From Polaromonas sp. AER18D-145 (lineage in GTDB: Bacteria; Pseudomonadota; Gammaproteobacteria; Burkholderiales; Burkholderiaceae_C), in assembly GCF_002379095.1 (NCBI RefSeq), contig NZ_NBZV01000034.1:1-64000 (forward strand): a stretch of 64,000 bases of DNA. Reading direction: 5' to 3'. Position numbers and translations under genes: made by a program. Of the stretch, positions 59,686 to 64,000 are shown one piece after another. The notes beneath the pieces are model-generated. The model ran no database searches. It saw only the letters and a list, made by a program, of their open reading frames with translations, and was not told where the DNA came from. Every line of letters starts with the position of its first letter. Positions within the stretch are counted from its first letter, which is position 1.

Positions 59686-60285
59686 ATGACAATCGAACGC
59701 AGTACTTTCGCGGGGATGACCGATTACACGGGCGTCTCGCTGGCTGATATCTTGATGCATTTACGCGACTGGGAGCGAAACACCAGTCAGGCTGCGGCCA
59801 ACTTGCGGGCTCATTCGATTCGCGTTGAGGCAGAAAAAGAGCGCCTGCAAAATCCTCGAGCCGTTCTCGCCTTCTGTGCGAAGTTTTCCGAGCTGTTCGG
59901 CAGATACGCGGCAGATCTTAAGAGATTGGTTTCCGAACTACCCAGCGGAGTTCGCGATGCTCATGTGAAGATTGTGCGGCAGCTCTATGACAGTGCAAAG
60001 CATGAAGACGACTCAATCCTCCGGTTTAGGAACGACTACGTTTATGGGGCGTTGAAGGACGAATCTTTGCGCCACTTCTTGGAGGACATCTACACTGATG
60101 CTCGCGAAGTTATGGTGGATTTTCAAGACCTTTCTAACCTCGCACCGCGGCTAGAAACATTTGTTGGAAGCGAACCGCCTCGAGAGGTGTTGACGGATTT
60201 TCATCTGAAGCCAAATGTATTTGGTTTGGGATGGAACATAAACAGAACGCTTGCAAGAATCAACAGATGGTGGAGAAATCGGTGA
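59686..60285 (+). CDS. Hypothetical protein, possible integron cassette gene
   Basis: 199 residues, soluble, mainly helical (LADILMHLRDWERNTSQAAANL onwards), with a basic C-terminus ending RINRWWRNR. No family recognised. Codon use includes many A/T-ending codons unlike the neighbours, a sign of transfer. A doubtful attC lies directly after the stop. Confidence 0.6.
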   Translation: MTIERSTFAGMTDYTGVSLADILMHLRDWERNTSQAAANLRAHSIRVEAEKERLQNPRAVLAFCAKFSELFGRYAADLKRLVSELPSGVRDAHVKIVRQLYDSAKHEDDSILRFRNDYVYGALKDESLRHFLEDIYTDAREVMVDFQDLSNLAPRLETFVGSEPPREVLTDFHLKPNVFGLGWNINRTLARINRWWRNR

Positions 60286-60288
60286 CGC

Positions 60289-60350
60289 TCTCTAACAAGT
60301 CCATCAAATCCATTCCCGTGTAGCAGCTTAGTCAGGGCCGACGTTGGGTT
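60289..60350 (+). other. Possible degenerate attC site
   Basis: TCTAACAAGTCC begins 4 bases after the stop of the AT-rich gene, and CCGACGTTGGGT ends the site with a GTTRRRY core; lengths suit a short attC. The arms pair poorly by eye, so this is weaker than the site at 55163. Confidence 0.35.
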
Positions 60351-60360
60351 TCCTGTTTAC

Positions 60361-61488
60361 TCAGGTCAACGCACCTCTGGCATCCACCTTAATGATCTGC
60401 TCGACCTTGCCATGTTCCAGGCCGCCACGCACGCCCAGCAGGTGCTCGTGCAGGTTGACGGTCGGGTCGCAGTGGCCGGGGATCAGCCACACCGTGTCGC
60501 CCAGCGCCGGCAGCACCGCGCCGCGCAGGATGCCGTGTTCATCGCCGCCGTTGGCGTAGTCCAGTGCCAGGCCGTGCACCGCCGGCAGGCCGGAGTCGAT
60601 GGCGTGGCTTTTGTGTCCGGCATCCACCACCGCGTGGCTGGCGCAGACGCTCATGACCTGGCTTTTGACAAACAGCGCGTGTTCGAAGGGCGGTTGCGCC
60701 GGGTCGCGCTCGTTGTCGGCGTAGTCGCTGTCCATGAACAGGTAGGAGCCCGCCTGCAACTCGCCGTACACGCCGCTGGCGGTTTCCAGCGCAAAGGTGC
60801 CGGTGCCTGCGCCGGTGACCAGCGGTACCGCGTGGCCGGCCGCCTGCAGCGCGGCCCGGGTGGTCTGCACATGGGTGATCACCTGCGCAATCGCGGCCTG
60901 CCGCTCTGCCACGGTGCGCAAATGCTGGGCACGACCGTGGTAGGCCTGCAGGCCGCCAAACTGCAGCGCCGGGTGCAGAGCCATCTCATTGGCCAGTGCG
61001 ACGGCGGGCGCGCCTGGCGCCAGGCCGCAGCGGCCATGGCCGACGTCGATTTCGATGAAGACGCGGATGGCCGCATGCTGGCCGTGCGCGGCCTGGGCCA
61101 GCCGGCGCAGGCCTTCGAGGCTGTCGACCGCGATGGCCAGCTGGCCGCCCAGCGCCTGCAGCTCCCTGGCGACCGCCATCACGCGCTTGAGCTTGAAGGG
61201 CGAGACCACCTCGTTGCTGATGTAGATGTTGTTCACGCCCAGCGCCGCCAGCGCTTCGGCTTCCGAGGTTTTCTGGACGCAGACGCCGACCGCGCCGCGG
61301 GCCATCTGCAGCCTGGCCAGGGTGGCGCTTTTGTGCATCTTGGCGTGTGGCCGCAGCATGACGCCGTGCTGCGCCGCGAACGCCGCCATGCGGTCCAGGT
61401 TGCGCTCCATCGCGTCGAGGTCGATCACCAGCGCGGGGGTGTCGATGGCCGCGGCAGGGCGGCCCAGCAGGTCAGACAGCAGGTGCAT
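60361..61488 (-). CDS. D-threonine aldolase-like PLP enzyme (DSD1 family)
   Basis: 375 residues, fold type III (alanine racemase N-terminal) barrel. PLP Lys in RPHAKMHKS (Lys50) and the C-terminal metal site GHCDPTVN are hallmarks of metal-dependent D-threonine/D-3-hydroxyaspartate aldolases and D-serine dehydratase. Substrate is a D-3-hydroxy amino acid. Its ATG shares a base with the stop of the phosphatase gene upstream (TGATG), so the two are co-translated. Confidence 0.9.
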   Translation of the reverse strand: MHLLSDLLGRPAAAIDTPALVIDLDAMERNLDRMAAFAAQHGVMLRPHAKMHKSATLARLQMARGAVGVCVQKTSEAEALAALGVNNIYISNEVVSPFKLKRVMAVARELQALGGQLAIAVDSLEGLRRLAQAAHGQHAAIRVFIEIDVGHGRCGLAPGAPAVALANEMALHPALQFGGLQAYHGRAQHLRTVAERQAAIAQVITHVQTTRAALQAAGHAVPLVTGAGTGTFALETASGVYGELQAGSYLFMDSDYADNERDPAQPPFEHALFVKSQVMSVCASHAVVDAGHKSHAIDSGLPAVHGLALDYANGGDEHGILRGAVLPALGDTVWLIPGHCDPTVNLHEHLLGVRGGLEHGKVEQIIKVDARGALT

Positions 61489-62132
61489 CAGGTGGTCGTT
61501 TCATCGAGGGAGTTGTTGTTGTCCAGGTGCTGGGTGTCGGCCCAGCCGACCAGTGTGAAACCGTTCGGCGTCCAGAGCAGGCGGTTGATGGCCGCATTGC
61601 CCAGTGCCCAGGTGCGCGGCGCCTGGATGTCCAGCCGGGTCGCGGCCCGGTACAACACGTCCATCACGCCGCCGTGGCCGACCAGCACGATCAACTCGCC
61701 GGCATGGCGCGCCGCGAGTTTTTCGGCGGTGGCGACCACCCGTTCGCGCAACTGCAGCAGCGACTCGCCGCCGGTCGGGGCAAAAGCCGGGTCGCGTGTG
61801 CGCCAGCGCCTGGCCTGTTCGGGCAGAACGGCTTCGATCTCGGCAAAGGTCTTGCCCTGGAATTCGCCAAAATGCCGCTCGCGCAAGCCTTGTTCGGCGG
61901 TCACCGCCACACCGGTGGCGCGGCTGATCGCCATCGCCGTTTCATGGGCGCGCCCGAGGTCGCTGGCGTAAATGGCGCGTATGGGTTCCTCCGCCAGCGC
62001 ACGGGCCAGGCGCTCGGCCTGCCAGCGGCCAGTGTCGTTGAGCCCGACATCGAGCTGGCCCTGGATGCGGGTGTCCACATTCCAGGTGGTTTCACCGTGG
62101 CGGATGGCCAGCACGCGCGCGGATTCACTCAC
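61488..62132 (-). CDS. Histidine phosphatase family protein
   Basis: 214 residues, phosphoglycerate-mutase-like fold with catalytic His in AIRHGETTWN, then ERHFGEFQGKTFAEIE and the second His in LIVLVGHGGVMD. Substrate is a small phosphorylated molecule (cobalamin ribazole phosphatase or sugar phosphatase type cannot be told apart). GTG 62132 is chosen: it begins just before the conserved strand, and the longer frame (to 62285) crosses a family B repeat. Confidence 0.88.
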   Translation of the reverse strand: MSESARVLAIRHGETTWNVDTRIQGQLDVGLNDTGRWQAERLARALAEEPIRAIYASDLGRAHETAMAISRATGVAVTAEQGLRERHFGEFQGKTFAEIEAVLPEQARRWRTRDPAFAPTGGESLLQLRERVVATAEKLAARHAGELIVLVGHGGVMDVLYRAATRLDIQAPRTWALGNAAINRLLWTPNGFTLVGWADTQHLDNNNSLDETTT

Positions 62133-62180
62133 CGCGCAGCCTCGCAAAATGCCGCCGATCGCGAAGCGCAGGCGGCCTCT

Positions 62181-62300
62181 CCAGACCAGCAGGGGCCGCG
62201 GAACCAGCTCTGCCGGGCCGCAGGCGCAGCGCCCCTCTTCTTCGTGCAAGGGGCAGCGCACCGCCGTAGGCACGCGAAGCGACAAGCGTGGGGGCCGACA
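62181..62300 (+). repeat. Family B repeat, copy 6
   Basis: CAGACCAGCAGGGGCCGCGG, GCCGGGCCGCAGGCGCAGCG, end GCGAAGCGACAAGCGTGGGGGCC, close to the stop of the reverse-strand lipoprotein gene. Central hairpin altered to CCCCTCTTCTTCGTGCAAGGGG. Confidence 0.85.
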
Positions 62301-62303
62301 TGG

Positions 62304-62924
62304 TTAGCGGGGTATTTCCACGCTAACACGGCGCGGCCCGGCCGGCGGCACCGGAAAGCCGCGTAGGGCGGCGTCCAGCATGGCCGACAGCACCGGGTCG
62401 GTGTCCAACCAGGGCTCCTCGCTGACCGCGCGCGTTTCATACACGGCCACGTTGCTGCGCAGCTCGCGCATCACGATGCTGACTTCGCGCCGGTAAATCG
62501 GCGTCTCCATGCCGCCCAGCGGAAAACCGAAACTGAAGCCGACATTGGCGCCGCCGCCACCGCTGCCGCCGCCGATGAAGATGTTGGGGTTGCCATAGGG
62601 GTAGTAGCCGCCGTCCCAGCGCGAGCGCAACATGGGCTGGGAGCTGGCGCTGACCTGCACGCTCAGGCTTGCGGCCTGCGGGTTGTGCTGCAGGCCGACC
62701 CTGGCCAGCGCGGCCTGGGCCAGGCCTTCCAGCCGGGCCTGGGATATGTCCGCCTGCTGCGAGGGCAAACGCTCGAAGCGGTAGCCGCTGCCCGGTGCCG
62801 GCGGTGTAGGTGCCCACCGGGCGAAGCTGTTGACCTCGCTGCCGACCACGCGGCTGCTGGCGCAACCGCCCAGCAGCCCCACCAGCGTTGCTGCAAAAAT
62901 GATAGCTTTCAGCGCTCTGTACAT
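62304..62924 (-). CDS. DUF4136 lipoprotein
   Basis: 206 residues. Lipobox LLGGC places the acylated Cys at residue about 21. DUF4136 region with RFERLPSQQADISQ, a Gly/Tyr-rich stretch (GGYYPYGNPN, GGGSGGGGANVGFSFGF) and the late strand WLDTDPVLSAMLDAALRGFP. Outer-membrane lipoprotein of unknown function. Confidence 0.82.
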   Translation of the reverse strand: MYRALKAIIFAATLVGLLGGCASSRVVGSEVNSFARWAPTPPAPGSGYRFERLPSQQADISQARLEGLAQAALARVGLQHNPQAASLSVQVSASSQPMLRSRWDGGYYPYGNPNIFIGGGSGGGGANVGFSFGFPLGGMETPIYRREVSIVMRELRSNVAVYETRAVSEEPWLDTDPVLSAMLDAALRGFPVPPAGPRRVSVEIPR

Positions 62925-62955
62925 AAGGCCTCCAGGTCTGAATGGCTTGTAAGAC

Positions 62956-63897
62956 TTACAGCGTCACGACGCCCAGTCCGGGCCGGACGGGTTCAAAAAA
63001 CTCTTCCATGTCAAAGGCCTTGTCGCCTTCCGGGTCCGGCATGCCGGTGCTGCGAATGCCCTTGAAGTCGTGCAACTTGCCGTCCATCAGGTGCGAGGGC
63101 ACGACGTTTTGCAGCGAGGTGAACATGTTCTCGAGGCGGCCCGGAAATTTCTTGTCCCACTCGCGCAGCATGTTGCCGACCTGCACACGCTGCAGGTTCT
63201 GCTGGCTGCCGCACAGCGTGCACGGGATGATCGGGAAGTCGCGCACCTGCGCCCACTTGATCAGGTCTTTCTCGGGTACATAGGCCATGGGCCGGATCAC
63301 CACGTGTTTGCCGGTGTCGCTGACCAGCTTGGGCGGCATGCCCTTGAGGCGCGAGGCAAAAAACATGTTCAGGAAAAAGGTCTGCAGCATGTCGTCGCGG
63401 TGGTGGCCCAGCGCGATCTTGGTCGCGCCCAGCTCCTCGGCCACGCGGTACAAAATGCCGCGGCGCAGGCGCGAACACAGCGAACACATGGTCTTGCCCT
63501 CGGGGATCACGCGCTTGACGATGCTGTAGGTGTCCTGCGTCTCGATGTGGAAAGGCACACCGAGTTTTTCCAGGTACTGCGGCAGGATGTGGTCGGGAAA
63601 GCCGGGCTGCTTCTGGTCGAGGTTGACGGCGATCAGCTCGAAGTTGATGGGCGCGCGCTTTTGCAGCTTGAGCAGGATGTCCAGCATCGCGTAGCTGTCC
63701 TTGCCGCCCGACACGCAGACCATGACCTTGTCGCCTTCCTCGATCATGTTGAAGTCGACAATCGCGCGGCCAACCTCGCGGCACAGGCGTTTTTCGAGCT
63801 TGTGTTCCTCGCGTTCTATCTTCAGGCCCACCTTGGCCGTGGCCGCAGCGTCTTCACCGGCGGCGTCATTCATCATTTCATTCAATACGGCACTCAT
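62956..63897 (-). CDS. ttcA: tRNA 2-thiocytidine(32) synthetase TtcA
   Basis: 313 residues. PP-loop [12 protein letters not shown] and the Fe-S cluster Cys pair C-X2-C in SLCSRLRRG (MCSLC) with a later CTLCG; together they bind the [4Fe-4S] cluster used to thiolate C32 of tRNA. Full length; start ATG 63897 with AGGTAA-like leader. The gene upstream (partial) is probably folB. Confidence 0.94.
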   Translation of the reverse strand: MSAVLNEMMNDAAGEDAAATAKVGLKIEREEHKLEKRLCREVGRAIVDFNMIEEGDKVMVCVSGGKDSYAMLDILLKLQKRAPINFELIAVNLDQKQPGFPDHILPQYLEKLGVPFHIETQDTYSIVKRVIPEGKTMCSLCSRLRRGILYRVAEELGATKIALGHHRDDMLQTFFLNMFFASRLKGMPPKLVSDTGKHVVIRPMAYVPEKDLIKWAQVRDFPIIPCTLCGSQQNLQRVQVGNMLREWDKKFPGRLENMFTSLQNVVPSHLMDGKLHDFKGIRSTGMPDPEGDKAFDMEEFFEPVRPGLGVVTL

Positions 63898-63927
63898 GGA
63901 TTTACCTCAGGTTGTCGGTGTGGTGCT

Positions 63928-64000
63928 TTACCACTGGCCGGTCTCGACACGAATGGCCACTTCGCAGTCGTCAAAAATTTCAAGTTTGGCAATTTTCACG
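63928..64000 (-). CDS. C-terminal end of a gene, probably dihydroneopterin aldolase (partial)
   Basis: Only the last 23 codons and TAA lie in the window, ending in CEVAIRVETGQW. The KLEIFDDCEVAIRVE pattern resembles the last strand of FolB, and folB next to ttcA is usual in related genomes. Identity rests on little sequence. Confidence 0.45.
   Translation of the reverse strand, partial: VKIAKLEIFDDCEVAIRVETGQW

Overview
The window is high-GC bacterial chromosome with short intergenic gaps. Its gene content and order point to a betaproteobacterium of the family Comamonadaceae, probably near Polaromonas, Rhodoferax or Variovorax. The clues are the liu-type leucine/isovalerate cluster, rplM-rpsI followed by DUF6776, bactofilin, erpA, anmK, M23 peptidase and tyrS, a double-length UvrA, an SAH riboswitch before ahcY, and the repeat families typical of that group. 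The genus is inference; no 16S rRNA or tRNA gene was recognised.

Layout. 0.2-13.2 kb, forward: acyl-CoA carboxylase beta subunit, acyl-CoA dehydrogenase, enoyl-CoA hydratase, a secreted alpha/beta hydrolase, a DUF4126 membrane protein, the biotin-carrying alpha subunit, a 2-hydroxyacid dehydrogenase, HMG-CoA lyase, a YbaK-DUF1289 fusion, a DsbA-like isomerase and an MFS transporter. 13.2-22.3 kb: two small proteins, a periplasmic binding protein with a broken 3' end, and a 2002-residue tandem UvrA. 22.3-27.4 kb: HAD phosphatase, then the SAH riboswitch with ahcY, tlyA and metF, and rlpA. 27.7-30.8 kb: a GbsR/MarR regulator and a bd-type quinol oxidase (cioAB/cydAB) with a perfect palindrome ahead of the regulator. 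31.3-35.4 kb, reverse: paaABCDE, the phenylacetyl-CoA epoxidase, with a TetR-type operator over its promoter. 35.4-38.9 kb: a decayed receiver/kinase pseudogene, rlmJ, and an intact membrane Ser/Thr kinase. 39-55 kb: housekeeping genes (rplM, rpsI, bactofilin, erpA, anmK, M23 peptidase, tyrS, dtd, ybeY, phoH, ruvAB) and a three-gene ABC exporter. 55-60.4 kb: an accessory island with one good integron attC site, one doubtful one, two AT-richer orphan genes, a 2OG-oxygenase-like gene and a rare-looking fusion of a fatty acid hydroxylase (alkylglycerol monooxygenase-like) with a YhhN lysoplasmalogenase-like domain. 60.4-64 kb: D-threonine aldolase-like enzyme, histidine phosphatase, lipoprotein, ttcA, and the tail of a probable folB.

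How the genes work together: the first cluster takes branched acyl-CoA (leucine/isovalerate type) to acetyl-CoA and acetoacetate. ahcY, metF and probably the SAH riboswitch form the methyl cycle. paaABCDE starts aerobic phenylacetate breakdown. The oxidase operon provides a low-oxygen or cyanide-resistant respiratory branch.

The most unusual feature is the density of short repeats that have entered genes without breaking them: repeat-derived peptides in UvrA (two families), PaaB, PaaE, RlmJ, TlyA, the YbaK fusion, the HAD phosphatase and the hydroxylase-YhhN fusion. One MITE-like element with perfect 20-bp ends forms the stop codon of the kinase gene; its truncated sister has replaced the end of the binding-protein gene. 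The best candidate for new biochemistry is the hydroxylase-YhhN fusion, which joins two families both linked to ether-lipid cleavage.
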